Below the pieces are notes generated by a model. The model searched no databases and was not told where the DNA came from. It saw only the letters and a list, made by a program, of their open reading frames with translations. Shown here one piece after another: positions 24,002-36,136 of a stretch of DNA of 64,000 nt. The first letter of the stretch is position 1; every line of letters starts with the position of its first letter. This DNA comes from Auriscalpium vulgare. Its lineage: Eukaryota; Basidiomycota; Agaricomycetes; Russulales; Auriscalpiaceae. The position numbers were made by a program, and so were the translations under genes. The stretch is from assembly GCA_019915015.1 (NCBI GenBank), contig JAHBBC010000018.1, positions 682,001-746,000 of the forward strand. The letters run 5' to 3'.

Positions 24002-25391
24002 ATGACTTCCATGTCCTCCTCCACCACATCCAATTCCACTCAGGCTGCCAACTTGAAGGCTTCGGCCGCGCCCGACACGCGCCGGGACCTCGTGCAGGAG
24101 ATGGACGACCTCAGTGACGAGGAAGCGGAGCTGGAGGAAATAGTGCTATTCCCTTGTGTCTAGACGGCTGTGAATGCTTGTCCACAGACGCTCATTCCCA
24201 TTGTCGACGGCCTCCGTTCACTGGTCAACTTCTTTTTCTTAACACTTCAACACACGCACCGTACGCCTTCCATGGCATTCTGTAGAAGGGCTCATCAGGC
24301 TGGAGGCCATCTCAGTAGATCTCGAGGGCAAAGTGCGGGCGCGCCCACCTGTCACCGGTGGACTGACAGAAGCTCTGCTGAGACTCTTGCGCGGTAGAGG
24401 ACACGCTGCTGGGCAAGCGGCCTGCGGAGGTCGGTGGGACGCATGTTGCTGACAATGTGATGCGCTGGGTCGAGCGCATCTCGCGGATTGGCCGAGCCAA
24501 GGTGCGTCTGCATACCCTTCTGCTGGAAATGCGAACTCTTATGTGGTACCATCTGCTGCAGAAACCCTCCACCGCCTACCTGCTCGCCGATCGCGCGCCG
24601 CATGCAACGCCGATCTCCCCAGCCTGAATGCCAGCAAGCGCGGACGATGGGACGAGGGCCGCGAAAATAAATTGCGTTCATTCTACCGCGCTCCGAGTCA
24701 AGCTGGTTCTCACCGCGTAATTCAGCCCAAGCTGAGTCTTGACTCGCGACGCATTGAGGAGGTAGACACACCGACCGGCCTGGATCCCCACGCGAAGGGT
24801 GCGTACGTAGCAACAAAAAGTAATAGGTAAGTTTTCCATTTGCTGTCGGCCGCTTTCTTGGATTGCATCGAACCTACCCTGACCTAATCTTTTGACAGCC
24901 CCAATCCATCCGCTGAGCGTGTGCAGGTCTTATCCAAGCTTGTCGGCACTGACGACTCCCCAAGAAGGTGAGTTACAGTACATTTACCCATTGCGCCGCC
25001 TTGTAGCGAGCCGAACCCGGCACCTCCTGGCGGCGTCTCGTATAAACCACAACATACAACTTACCTCTCTTTCCCCAGACTACGTATCTTACAGCGTCCC
25101 CCGTCAAGCTTGAGGCGCCATGCACCGATGCGGACCAGAGTCTGCGCCGTCGTCAGCCATGGAGTGGGCGCTGGTCTCAGCCGAGGAGGTTCATGGACGG
25201 TCGGGGATCCGGAGGCAGCGCACCGGCTTTTGACTCTGGATGACCCACGCCATCCTCCATGGTCTCCCGGGTCTTTCGAGGGGACCGCGCCCACGACCAG
25301 GCTCGCGACGTACTCCGCGCCCAAGGCATACCTGCGCATGTTCTCGCTCACGCTTGCGGCCGAATCCTCGCGGGAGTTTACCCAGATCTAA
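24002..25391 (+). CDS. Spliced hypothetical gene just outside the tandem repeat
   Basis: The 3' half is well supported: an exon ending at 24826, intron 24827-24898 (72 nt, GTAAGT to TTGACAG), exon 24899-24967, intron 24968-25078 (111 nt, GTGAGT to TCCCCAG), exon 25079-25391 with stop TAA; phases agree across both introns. The 5' half is tentative: an ATG at 24002 opens a 53-codon frame that becomes acidic (MDDLSDEEAELEE). Coding-like pieces (RLEAISVDLEGKV, NVMRWVERISRIGR) follow in shifting frames, which means missed introns or frame damage. I recognise no domain. The ATG lies immediately after the end of the duplicated unit, so the duplication may have supplied upstream sequence. Confidence 0.45.
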
Positions 25392-26182
25392 GCCACGAGG
25401 TAGCACTCATAACAAACGACTTATCGGATGACTGTGTGACGCGCATGCTGGCGAGCGTTTGCCATCCCCTCTGGGGCCACAACAGCACTGTCTCCTGCCA
25501 CTGTCCCTTGCCTGCTGGGCGATTGCTGGGGCTCACAAAATCTTCCTATCCTGCGCGGGAGACGTACCCCTCATGAATAAGGAGCACGAACAGCCGACCT
25601 ACAGTGACACGAGCTCGACCGGGCCCTCGTTTCTCAGCAAGATATCACGCGCACCTCCATCCTGCGGGCCACCAACACTGCAGTCCCCGGTCTCCATGCT
25701 TCCGCACCACTCCTCCGCACAATTGAGCTCGTCAGCCTGCTTCCACAGGCATTCTCGGCGAAGCCGATGGCCCCCAGCTCTTTGCCATTGCTCGACGCGG
25801 CCTCGTTTCGCTGCCTCACTAGACCCACAGCAGCACGAATACATGCGCCCGATCTCATCTTCAGCAGCAACTAGGGACTGGCAGAGCGTGGGGCGTTGAG
25901 ATCGGCCTGTGAAACGAGGAGGGCACGGCTTCGATGCGCGCGATGCACCAAAGTTACATATGCGAATCATATTTTGTATGCGGGATTTTCGGATTCCTGA
26001 ACCGGGACTCTCAGGGTGTGTACCCTCGGTGAGCGCATCGCTTCGCAGCCTTACTAAGGTGAATGGCGTGGGCCGTTGGGTTCCAACGATCAAATCCTCT
26101 CATTGTGGTCCACTGATGCCAATTGCTTGCCAATGACCGTGATGGCTAATTGACGGAAAGATGTCCTGTCACCGGGTCACCT
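25392..26182. other. Possible coding remnant between hypothetical genes
   Basis: A plus-strand frame without ATG runs from about 25611 to a stop near 25872 with protein-like composition (LVSQQDITRTSILRA, TIELVSLLPQAFSAK). It could be an internal exon or a relic. Nothing supportable is seen in 25900-26180. Confidence 0.3.
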
Positions 26183-26397
26183 ATGATACGGTCATCCTTC
26201 AACAGAACTTACCAAGACAACTGCGACCTCTTCACATACTCCTGTCTATGGGAAGGCGGTGGACAATCAATCTATGCACGAAGTACACTGTAAGTCCGCA
26301 CTCTGCTGAGCTCACTACTCACGCTCATAATCACAGCGCCACCAATCGTGATCCTGTCACTCATGTGCGCGACCTTATGTCCGGCTTTGGGGCATAG
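26183..26397 (+). CDS. Very small two-exon gene, 55 residues
   Basis: ATG 26183, exon to 26289, intron 26290-26336 (47 nt, GTAAGT to TCACAG), exon 26337-26397 ending TAG. The phase-correct join gives 55 residues containing TYQDNCDLFTYSCLWEGGG, then a hydrophilic end. Residue composition favours this frame over the one in which the bases read open without splicing. No family is known to me. The start may be further upstream in another exon. Confidence 0.4.
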
Positions 26398-26529
26398 CCG
26401 CCGCGTCTCCTGGACGATTGCGCAGTACAATATTGGCATCACCCATTTGCCGCGGGGTAGTGTCGCGACCACGGTCCGCGTCGACTCGGACAGCTGGGTT
26501 GACACTCCATCCATCGCTCAGCTCTTTGC

Positions 26530-26535
26530 TATAAG
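26530..26535 (+). promoter_or_regulatory. TATA box of the small secreted protein gene
   Basis: TATAAG lies about 145 nt upstream of the ATG at 26676, with pyrimidine-rich sequence between. The position is plausible for a fungal promoter with a leader of about 110 nt. Confidence 0.4.
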
Positions 26536-26675
26536 TACCCGCCCCCGATGGCATGTTCTTCCAGCCCAGTGCTACCGTGTCAGCTGCACTACGCCTCCGA
26601 GCTTCTGGTCCTGGTTGACCATCCTCCTTGATCACTTTCCCCACTCATTCGTCCATTTTTATCGTGAACACTGAA

Positions 26676-27027
26676 ATGCGCGCCTCCATGTTCATTGTGA
26701 TCCTCGCCACGGCGCTGGCCTCCGTTGTACATGCTGCGCCCGTGCCATCGAATCCATTCATCGCAGAGTATGATCTCATCTTTCTGCCCGCCCGCTCCCT
26801 GATCTCAATACTCTGGCAGTGGACTGGCGGCGCGGAATCCGAGCGCGCTCGATGTCGATGCGGGCAACGACCAGCTGTGGGTTTTTAGCCAGCTCTGTCT
26901 TGCCATGCAATCTGATACAACTTTGCCAAGGTCCCCTGTGATAACAAAGCGGCTTCCTGAGCTCTCCTTCAACTCACTTCCCAATTTTTTCCGGAACCTC
27001 ATCTCGATTGCCGACGTAGTGAACTAG
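26676..27027 (+). CDS. Small secreted protein, 99 residues, two exons
   Basis: ATG 26676, exon 26676-26767, intron 26768-26819 (52 nt, GTATGA to GGCAG), exon 26820-27027 with stop TAG; the lengths sum to exactly 100 codons. The N-terminus is a textbook signal peptide: MRA, a hydrophobic core, then ASVVHA followed by APVPSN, with cleavage expected after VHA. The mature part of about 79 residues contains one Cys and no known domain. An upstream in-frame ATG at 26628 would spoil the signal peptide, so 26676 is preferred. Small secreted proteins of this kind are common in mushroom genomes; the role is unknown. Confidence 0.65.
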
Positions 27028-28795
27028 AGCGCACCACCGCCCGCTGCTGCGAACCTCAAGTGCTAAGGCTTCCCCGTGACAGCGCGGGTGGGTCGTCTAG
27101 GCGGGTCGACAGCTTAAGGGAAGAGCGAACAATGTATTGGGTCGTTTGTAAGCTAGGATTCAATTGTAGGATATATTGTGCCTCAGACGTATTCATAGAG
27201 CGCCGCAAAGCTTTGTGCACAGGAAGGGATCCGCCGTGAGCCCAAGATGCATAGATGCCTTCATTTTCAACAGAGCAGGGCGGCGTGACTACGCATGACG
27301 GTCAGCTGGCGATGAACTCCAGACAGACGAGTCGTTCCAGTGAACATAGAGGTGCATGGGAGAAGTGTGGGACGGCGGCAGCTGGCAGGCGACAACAACT
27401 GGGAGGGTGAGCGGCGATGGCTGTGACATGAGGAAAAGGAATAAACTCCAGTTACGACGCTGTGGTTGGGGCGGCCGCGTTGTAGACGCAGGTCGTCACG
27501 GCTGCCTGGTGTGGCGCCATACATAACTGCGCAAGCCGGTCTTGCAGTTGTCGGGGGCCGGACGGCCGGGCGTGCGGGCAGCGGAAGGCGAGTGAAGCAG
27601 TGAAAGGCGTCAGCGACGAGCGTGTCGGCCGCTGAATGCAAACGACCCAACACGAAAGTGGACGCAGATACTTATGTCAGCGATCCGGCATATCGCCGTG
27701 GACCGCTGGACCTAGGCACGATTCCAGATAAGATTGGCGGGTGTACTCCCGACGAATAAATTATTCGAATCATCACGTGATCTTTTGTCGACACTGGTTC
27801 ATGGAGAAAGAAGGGCTTTTGGAATGGTTTCTCCCCGGAAAAGGAGGTTTCTAGAGTACTTGTACATGCTCTCAACATTTCGTAGCTTAGCCGTAGATGC
27901 CCCGGCCTGTACGAAAATCGGGATGCACCTGCCGGCGAGTCCGGGCCGGGCCGGGGCTGTAAGATGCAACGACGCGAAATGAGCCACACCGGGCGGGGGC
28001 ACGATGAACATATTCAAGTAAACTTTCAGAGCACATCTTAGAGTCGCTTCACGCAGTTGGTTGCTCTTTCTAGCATGCAATATATGGATTATCTATGAGA
28101 TACTTCCAAGACATGACTACACTTAGTAGTGCAGGCTTGAAGCAGCATTGGCAGCCAGCTTGGGATGCCAAACCACTACAAGAAATCTTAAATATATCTG
28201 TGGAGTATCCATGCCAAAGTTTGATACCTTATTTGTAGATGGGGTAGGTAAGATACCGGTACTTTACAGGTATAATACCGGGGAAAAACTGTTTCGGGGA
28301 AAAACCTGGATTTTTCCCGCAACCCTAGACAAGGACCACCAAGGCACACGACCGGATGCACGACGAAGACGACTGCCAGTTGTGTACGAGGAGGGCGGCG
28401 ACGAGGGGCGGTGCGCGGCGAGTCGGAGAGCAGGAGCGTGCGGCGAGGGCGGCGTGCAGGGACGCACAGGGAGGGCGACGAAGATGACACGCAGCAAAAA
28501 CGACGGGCATGGGCGCGCGCAGCGAGGGCAACGCGCATGGGCGCACAGCGAGGACGGGGCTCAGGAATGAGCAGGGAAGGCAACGCGCAGGGCCGCGCAC
28601 TGATCGCAAGGAGGAGGGGGCTAGGCATAGAGTCCGACACGCAAAGCGAGTGCGGCGAGTGCGACGAGCAGAACGTGTAGCAGAACGCGTGCGCGTGGAC
28701 CAGGCGAGCCCGCACAGGTCGGGCAGGGCGCCGACGGCGGCGGCCCATGGCAGCGGTAGGGTGCCCGAGCGGCGGCGCTCAGACCGGGCGGCATG

Positions 28796-28903
28796 CGCCC
28801 GGTCCTGGCGGGGTCCCTCGATGCGCGCGCGCTCCAGCTGCTCCAGCATCGCTGGGCGCGCTGAGCCCGCGCGGTACGGGCGGGATCCCGCCAGGACCGG
28901 GCG
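28796..28903. repeat. 22-bp inverted repeat with 64-nt loop
   Basis: Arms 28796-28817 and 28882-28903 are reverse complements except for one position; the core is GGTCCTGGCGGG against CCCGCCAGGACC. A transcript across it could form a strong hairpin. No terminator or mobile-element context is evident. Confidence 0.6.
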
Positions 28904-29028
28904 GGGTGCACATACGAGCCCTGCCTGGTCTGGCACGGAACTGAAGTCCCTCCCTCCGTGGCGCAAGTACCGCAAGCGCGAGGACCATGGACGCATGGCG
29001 CGAATAACTCGACAAGGTGCGACTGGGT

Positions 29029-29078
29029 GAAATCTAATAGCCTCTCGGTCGAAATCTAATAGTAGCCTCTCGGCCAAG
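29029..29078. repeat. Short tandem duplication GAAATCTAATAG..CCTCTCGG
   Basis: GAAATCTAATAG followed by CCTCTCGG occurs twice in direct succession, the second copy with an extra TAG between the two words. Confidence 0.55.
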
Positions 29079-29895
29079 GTCATGACGCCACCTTGGGCAG
29101 AGATAGCTCCTCCTCAGCCCGGATTTGGCCCTGCGACTCTGTCGGCAACTATTCGCGCACTGCTTCGCTGCCCGCGGCGGAACGCGAGTTGAGCCAGAGT
29201 CGCAGCGGTCTTGTTGACGCAAATTCTTAAGCGGCAAGCTGGAGATGGAGAAAAAGAGGATAGTCGGTGTTTCGGAAGACAAGGTCGGCGTAAAGCGGCC
29301 CGATTCGAACCCGACGGCACCGGTGGCGGTGCTACTTCCCACCCATGACATTACAACTTGAAGTCTTGAAGTACGTCGCAATCCTTGCCGGGCAAAACGA
29401 CCCATGCTGCGGATGTCTTGTCATCGTCTTGTTGACGTCTTAGCCTGGGTTTCATGGATGTACACACGAGAAAAACGCACAGGCATGGACTCAAGCTAAG
29501 GTTGCCACAAGCAAGGAGTGGGCAGAGACTATGTTCTTCCATTCGATTTTCTGTAACTCTTTGCAAACCTCTCGCAGAACCCCTTGTATCCATCCGGGCG
29601 CGCTCTGACTAGACATTCCCGCCCTCCGCTCTACCTTCATTCGACGGTCGAGAGGAGGCACACATTGTACAACATCAATTTCTGAACCAGACCGCCAGCG
29701 CGGTGCTTAGTTCCACACCACCTGAGCAAGTCGATGTTAATCTACAGGCACGTACAATGTCTCCACAAAATGGGGATCTTCAAGGGGCGCACACTTCGCG
29801 CAGCAGTTCGAGCTCAGAGATGACGGCGCACTAGACTGCACATCGCGCAGGATCGACGGACTCGGCTTGACGGCCTGGACGATCCGACGTTGGGC

Positions 29896-29919
29896 GGGGG
29901 GGGGGGGGGGGGGGGGGGG
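29896..29919 (+). repeat. Poly(G) run of 24
   Basis: An uninterrupted run of 24 G. It gives a false poly-proline frame on the minus strand. Such runs can fold as G-quadruplexes and are prone to length error in sequencing. Confidence 0.9.
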
Positions 29920-31799
29920 CTGCGTGTGCGAGGGGAGCGAGACGCCAGGGGATGCGGCGCCATACACACTCCTCGATCGGTGCTCCGTCGTCGCACTCGG
30001 GGCCGGCGAGGCCTAATAATAATATTGCTTTCTGTATAGTCAGTCGCACGCTGGGCGTTCCAATGATTCGTTTCTTCAGACGTGACCGGGAATGTATGTG
30101 CCTAGCTCGAGCGCTGCGCGACGATCGTCCTGCGCACGGTCCACGGATCTGCTGTGAGGCAACGGTCGTCGGCGCGTCGACAGTTCATGCACATGCACTC
30201 CTCGGACCCGCACGTTGAGCTTGAGTTGGTGGGCCTGTGCATATATCCGTGGCCCCAGCTTGACAGTCGCGCGCACTCGGACTCGTCGCAGTACGCCCGG
30301 GACAAGGTCTTTCGAGTAGCGCTCGCTTAGTATACGGCACCCACCACGGTCCCGCTCCTGGGGACTGTCCCGATGAGCACCCATTTGGATCAAGCTACGT
30401 ACCACACCCCGACTCGTTGCAGTAAGGCCTCAACAACGCCTCCAGCGGACGTCTGATCTGGCGGACTCCCACTCGCGCTTGCCTCTTCCCCATGGTCTCG
30501 GAATCCGTCGCTGGCGTCGACCAAGATCGTGGCGAGCGCGCACAGGCCGCCCTATTACGAGCAAGTTCAATTAAACTGTACCGTAGATGAACATGAAAGC
30601 ACACCGAGCATGATGCTATCCATACCCGCGCGACATGCGTTTGCCATTGCGTTCGAAGATAACTTGAAATTTGTATGCGCCGTCTGTCATGAGCGCCCAG
30701 TATTGAAGACCGGGTGCTGGTTGTCATTAATATCGGTCGGCCAAAAGAACGTACATCCGAACACACCGGGCCCAACGCTGACTCCAGGCGGTCGTACGCC
30801 TCCCGCTGAACATTCCGTTTGCCCGCGCAACTCGTCTTGTCCGCAATGACTCTGCGGGATCCTTGCCATCGCCTCCACCGTGTGCTGCATGACTGTGCTC
30901 ATCGCCCCATAAACGCAGGCGCTTGGCTTCTGAACGGGGCAGCGTGTCGGACATGGCCTGCGCGCGCGTTTGACGACCTGGCGATTTAGCGTGGTGATCG
31001 ACGTCCTGCCGGAGTGAAACGTTCATTGAAGTTAAGAAGGCATCCCATGTGTTCCCGCCGGGGTAGAGTTGCGAGGTCGGCGTAGCGCTGCGAAGTCGGG
31101 GTACGGCGCGCAAAGGGAGATGGGTGCGGTGATGAGCGTTGGCGGGTGCGGGTGTGAGTAGAGTATCCTCAGCGGAAGACATCGATCGATCCCTGCGGTG
31201 TTATGCTAGAGAAAGAAGAAGTAAGTCTATAGCTACACACCAGGCGATTGTTGTGCGAGTCGATAGAGTTTGTTCGCCGTCAAACGCGCAGAGGCAAGTA
31301 GAGGCGGGCGGCGGGAGGAAGGTCGACAGGACGAGCTACGTATGGCTCGACGCGAGGAGTAGTGGAGGCACCGCAGGACGCACGAGCAGCGGGAAGCGCA
31401 CGGATGATGTCGACGTGGAACTCTGGGAGGGTAGAGCGCGACAGTGAGTCAACGACAGCAAGGCAGTCGGGGAAGACACGACTCATGATGGTACAAACAG
31501 ATGCTCTTGCACGGGGACCAGGGTAGCGTCAATGGTAGAGCGCAGTTGCTTCGATGGGCCAGGGGCTGTCAGGATGCTCGAAGGCGAGTCATGGCTGCAA
31601 TCGCGCTGGCGGCTCTGGGTTGTTGCTCATTTGATACTGCCCGCGAAGATGGACAGACAGAACTTTGAGGAGCGACATAGTGTGACAGAAGAGTCCCTGT
31701 CAAAGGAGCTCACCCAAGGTGTGTCCGCGGGTGGTGGAAGGAAGGAAGAACAAGGCTCGATAGTCGATTCGATTCGGCGACCAAGTCGCACGCACGCTC

Positions 31800-33273
31800 G
31801 CACCTTCACAGAGCCCACAACCAACTTGAACGACATATCTACCGGACTCTGACCTTTGGCTCGCATCTGTTGCGATGGTCTTCGGCACACAGGTTCACTG
31901 GTACGTTCATCCATTCATAGCCTGTGAAAAAACAATCTCACCAACTGCAAGATCTGTCGACAGACAAGGACCACGCGCTGCAGCTACTAAGTACGCGCAA
32001 ATCTGGGCAGCCGTAACACCATTCTCAAAGCCTCAGGATTCACCGAGGAGCAGAAGATCTGCCGAGTAGGACTTGTGTGTTAAATCCGCAGAAGTCTGGG
32101 GGTGCGTCGTCCTCCGTTGTTGTCTCTGCGGTAACTAACGACTTGCATAGACTTTTTCATTCTCTTATACATAACCACGTCAAGCACCGCTCCATACACC
32201 CTGCAAGCAAGAGCGCAAACGATCACCAAGCATTTCTTCTGTCGCCCTGAAGATCGCGCTGCAGCGACATCGGCTTTTAGTACGCATTGCGCCCGCCTTC
32301 GACATCGTAGGGAACCCTGCCACACGTCGAAAGGCCTCACAAGCAAGCGCCTGGCGGATACGCGGTCCTGGCGAAGCTACTGGTAGGTTTTTTCGTTGCT
32401 TTCATGACCATGTACTCACCGAGGCCGCTCGCAGCTCGTCACTGTCGCAACGTTGGTTGGTCCCTTCCGTCTCCTCGAGGACATGTCAACGCCAAACCTA
32501 GCTTGACACAAGCTATTCGATGCAGGCCAGATGTCGGATTACGCCCAGAGGTGCGCAGAATTGTTCATTCACAGTTTGGAGAGGTACTGACGACCTGACT
32601 ACGGAACAGAGCTCGATAACTCCCCAGCCATGACGGTCCACCGACTTCCAATCACACAGGCATTTACCGCTGTTGCACCAAGACGCTGGCAACAGACGCA
32701 AGATGGACTGCCCCGCGCAAGCAGGACGAGGTCGCGTGCGGCAATGTGTACATCGTGCGGAAGTTGACGGCGATGGCGGTGGAGCTGGAACAGGCATGAC
32801 AGCGGTACGTCCTCCCCTTTTCGACCGCGCGTCGCCGTTCTCACTTCCACCCAGGCTCCTAGCTCGCTGTGCTGAAGCTCGTAGTCATGAAAGTCTTCTT
32901 TGTATGCACGGAACCGACGACTTTGTTTGCATTCAGACTCGCATCCTCCTGCGTGAACACTAGCGCGACGAATCGCTCGTCTCGACCCGGGACGTTCAAA
33001 GCTGAGCCGCAATTGCTGAACTCGCTGCTGTGCGGCTAGGACGGGCGGCGAAGGTTGTGTCTTGCCGATGCCTCGTGCCCAAAGACTCGCAAGGGTGCGC
33101 ATGATTTCCTCGCAAGCCGAACGCGCGCGACCCATTACGAAGGTCCCCTGCTCGACATCGGGGCACAGCAGAAAATGAAAGATATTGCTCCAACTTCAAC
33201 TCGAAGGCTCTGGCGAAGCTACGGGGATGGGAAGCGGGCGCCTGATCTCATCGCATCGCAGAAGCTCGGCTGA
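31800..33273 (+). CDS. Probable multi-exon hypothetical gene upstream of the MLKL-like gene
   Basis: Several plus-strand segments with protein-like content are joined by plausible short introns. An exon near 31950-31990 (LSTDKDHALQLL) is followed by an intron to 32030 and then TSGFTEEQKICRVG. A segment ends GGYAVLAKLL at 32381, with an intron starting GTAGGT and an AG before LVTVATLVGPFRLLE at 32432. A segment around 32540-32585 (MSDYAQRCAELFIHSLE) is joined over an intron at about 32584-32628 to a frame ending VYIVRKLTAMAVELEQA near 32798. A last frame ends at 33273. Not every join is in phase, so the gene may be broken or two genes may be mixed. Function unknown. Confidence 0.3.
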
Positions 33274-33411
33274 CGAAACAGGTACAGCGCTGATTCTTAT
33301 CGCCCATATGCGTTCACAAGGGTCCACAAGGGTCCACAGCCCCGCCAATCTCTTTTCTCGTCGCCCACGTACCCTACCCACCAACATCGTCCCCGAGCAA
33401 ATTCTACCAGC

Positions 33412-36136
33412 ATGCGTCTTGCTATGCGCGGATCGACAACTGTCGTCCAGCAAGCCTCGTCTACAACGTTCTCAGTCCAGAGAACCCGGCGCCCGGCCGA
33501 CTCGCCCATATTCGACACTGCGGTAACGCTGGCGAATCTGTTCGCTCAGGTAGCAACTCTGGTGCCCATTCCGGCGGTGTCGGCTGCCGCGACGACTCTC
33601 ATGGGCATCTTGGATACGTACACGGTGCGTGTTCATCATAACTGTGCCTACCAATCAAGTCTAAGTCGTTGCGTGCAGAGTGTACAAAGCCAGCGTGATC
33701 GCTGTTTCCGCCTTGCGCAGCGCGCCGTCACGATCTTACGCGAACTGGAAGACGCAATGGAAGGCAATTGGTACAATGCACCTGAAGCATTGACTGACAA
33801 CATTGTGAAATTCGAGCAGTACGTCTCAGACTCGCTGGGTCACAAAGTTGTGACAGACCCGCTTCTCCTAGGGTACTGCTCTCCGTACGCGACGTCATGG
33901 GGCAGATTGCTGCCGCCAACGTAGCCCGCCGCGTTTTTTTTAGCTCCAAATTCTCGAGCATACTAGATGACTATGATCATCGTCTGCAGGATGCTCAGGC
34001 GTCGTTCCAGGTATGTTTCCTTTGGCCCACCACATGTTTGATGGTGGTTGATGTAACTTGTATGGAGCTTTGTGCTACGGTTGCTCTTCAACATGCAGTA
34101 CAATCACAATCTGGGAAGCTTGTTGCTATTCATCAGGCTGTCATCTCGACGGAGCATAAGAATACTTCAAGTATGAAGGATGAGTATGGGGTATGTCTAT
34201 ATGCTATGCAGACTGAAATATATACTGAATGTTCTGTACAGTTTCATAGATACCATCAATCTGATATCCAGATACAGAGGAGGTACACTCATGGAACAGG
34301 CTGGTTCTCAGGAACATCAGACGGAGTTGTGGATGGAAAGAATGTTTTGGTTAAAGTATATGACGGACCAATCAAAATGGCAAATCAAGTTAGTTCTGCT
34401 GCTGCATCACTACTTTGTATCTTGCTGATCTAGCATGTGAAATGAAAGCAATGGCAGGAAGAAGTGAAAATTTTGCAAATGCTATTGTGAGTATGTTATT
34501 TGATTTTTGTTATATATTTCTGAACAAAATATCTTAGTCATGCAAACCTGCCCCATTTAGTTGGGTATTCTGATGAAGAAACACCCACACCATTTATCTT
34601 GCTCACAGATGGTAAGATTTACTAGCTCCAGTCATTTGTCAAGTCACATGTTGACAAACTTGCAGTTCATACACACAACTATACATCTTATATGCGTAAC
34701 ATTGCTCAAATTGAAGAGCCAGGGCTGGCAATGACAAAAGTTATTCAAGCGGTAGGCAATATGTTGGCAGAGGCTAAAGGAAGAAACCCTAATGTGTACT
34801 TCTCTTTTTAGGCTCAAGATGTATATGTTAGTAAAATCATTTCTAGCTCTTTTGCTTTAGTCTAACCTGAGGCAGTCTGCCGCTTCATTCCTGATGAATA
34901 ATCTATCACTAAATGATGAGGAGATTTGTCTATTTATCCGGGTGAGCCTTAGTGTACTAGTCAACAATATTCGAAATATATTGACAAGTCATCATAGAAC
35001 AGCACTATTGGTGTTGACATCAAGGATTTTAAGATCATGGTTGGTTTGCCACCCAGAGGAACTGCACTATGTCCAGCAGAGATTAAGTATGAATATATGT
35101 CAAATGGGGAAAGAGCAACCTGGAGAAATAAGTTTTACTACTTTGTTGAAAGTTGTATCCTTCAAAATGTAAGTCATTATCTCATCCTAAGCCAAGTCAA
35201 AAAGGTACTGACCAAGATACTAGCTTCACTATAAAACTCTCAATGGAGATTATCTCTGTATATCTAATCGATTTTCTGCAACAGTTTGCTATCATGCAAT
35301 GATGCAGGATGCAGGTACAAAACTTCTCTCAAATATTACACTTTATAGTAGGCTGATGAGTTTTGAGTTGTAGAACCAGAAGCTGGCCCATTTTATTCTT
35401 TTCAGTTCATCCAAGTATATCCAAGAAACAGTCACCCAGGCGATGTTGGATATTTCACAAGCAACAGTCCTCAATTCAACCGTCTATGCAGCATCTTTGA
35501 CCAAAACCCCGATGCAAAATATACTATTATGGTCGGAATGCAATTGAGCAAGAACAGTTTCAACCCCAGCAATATGCCTTCCCCTATCTTCAAACAGGGG
35601 ACCATACAAAAACTTACATCCTCTGGGGAATCAAGGTAATGATGGTGCTAAATTTTACTCTCATAGCAACACACTGACAACATGACTTGTAGATTCCAAT
35701 GCTCTATTTGCATTCCACAACCTCCTCTTGGCACAGCTCGAAGACTCCTGTCATTGGTGTATGACTGTTATGTAGCATACAGCATCAAGGACTTTGATTC
35801 CATTTGGACTGGCAATGAGCCGGTTGGTACACAGTTACATCCTAGCTGCAGTGAGTCATATATTTATTGCTCATCATAATTGATTAATAATATTGTTATT
35901 TAGTCACAGCAGTTTCACGTGAAGATATTTACTGGCTTGATTGCTCAGCGGACGAAACCCAGCAAACCAATGGATATAACCAGGATAACCACATGATGCT
36001 TCAGTTTGACTTGGTTGTTACAGTCAATCCAAGTACCAACAGCTATCAAGTTGAAACTATTCTTCCAAGTAGAACACTGGGCTGTATAAAAAGTTGCATC
36101 TCTTTAACCTTACTAGAGTCAACTGGGCTAAAGTGA
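33412..36136 (+). CDS. MLKL-like helical bundle plus pseudokinase protein, about 14 exons
   Basis: Exons: 33412-33624, 33679-33818, 33872-34010, 34068-34190, 34242-34388, 34449-34486, 34538-34611, 34666-34751, 34812-34826 (a doubtful 5-codon exon), 34861-34941, 34998-35168, 35406-35635, 35693-35850, 35904-36136; phases agree at each join and give about 615 residues. The first 200 residues (LANLFAQVATLVPIPAVS, RCFRLAQRAVTILRELED, HRLQDAQASFQ) resemble the MLKL N-terminal/HeLo-type helical bundle found in many Agaricomycete proteins. A kinase-like N-lobe follows (VLVKVYDG with the ATP-site Lys, QWQEEVKIL with the helix C Glu, LPHLVGYSDEETPTPF before the hinge). No HRD or DFG is seen; the equivalent place reads FKIMVGLPP, so a pseudokinase is inferred. 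The last 200 residues are unassigned. The intron at 35169-35405 is long and may hide a small exon. Confidence 0.75.

Larger units (their letters stand above)
27028..31799. other. Long stretch without a supportable gene
   Basis: Many short open frames exist on both strands, but none has a recognisable motif or a phase-consistent intron chain that I could defend. 28340-29030 is biased in composition (purine-rich, then GC-rich) and holds a 22-bp inverted repeat. 29029-29078 holds a short duplicated word, and 29896-29919 a run of 24 G. A plus-strand frame at 30529-30849 has moderately protein-like content (NLKFVCAVCHERPVLKTGCW) but no further support. Confidence 0.4.

Noticed and set aside
29285..29345. 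tRNA-like T-arm word (GGGTTCGAATCGG on the minus strand)
   Set aside because: The T-stem does not pair, and no acceptor or anticodon arm could be found.
29737..29996. Poly-proline minus-strand frames
   Set aside because: They arise only from the G24 run.
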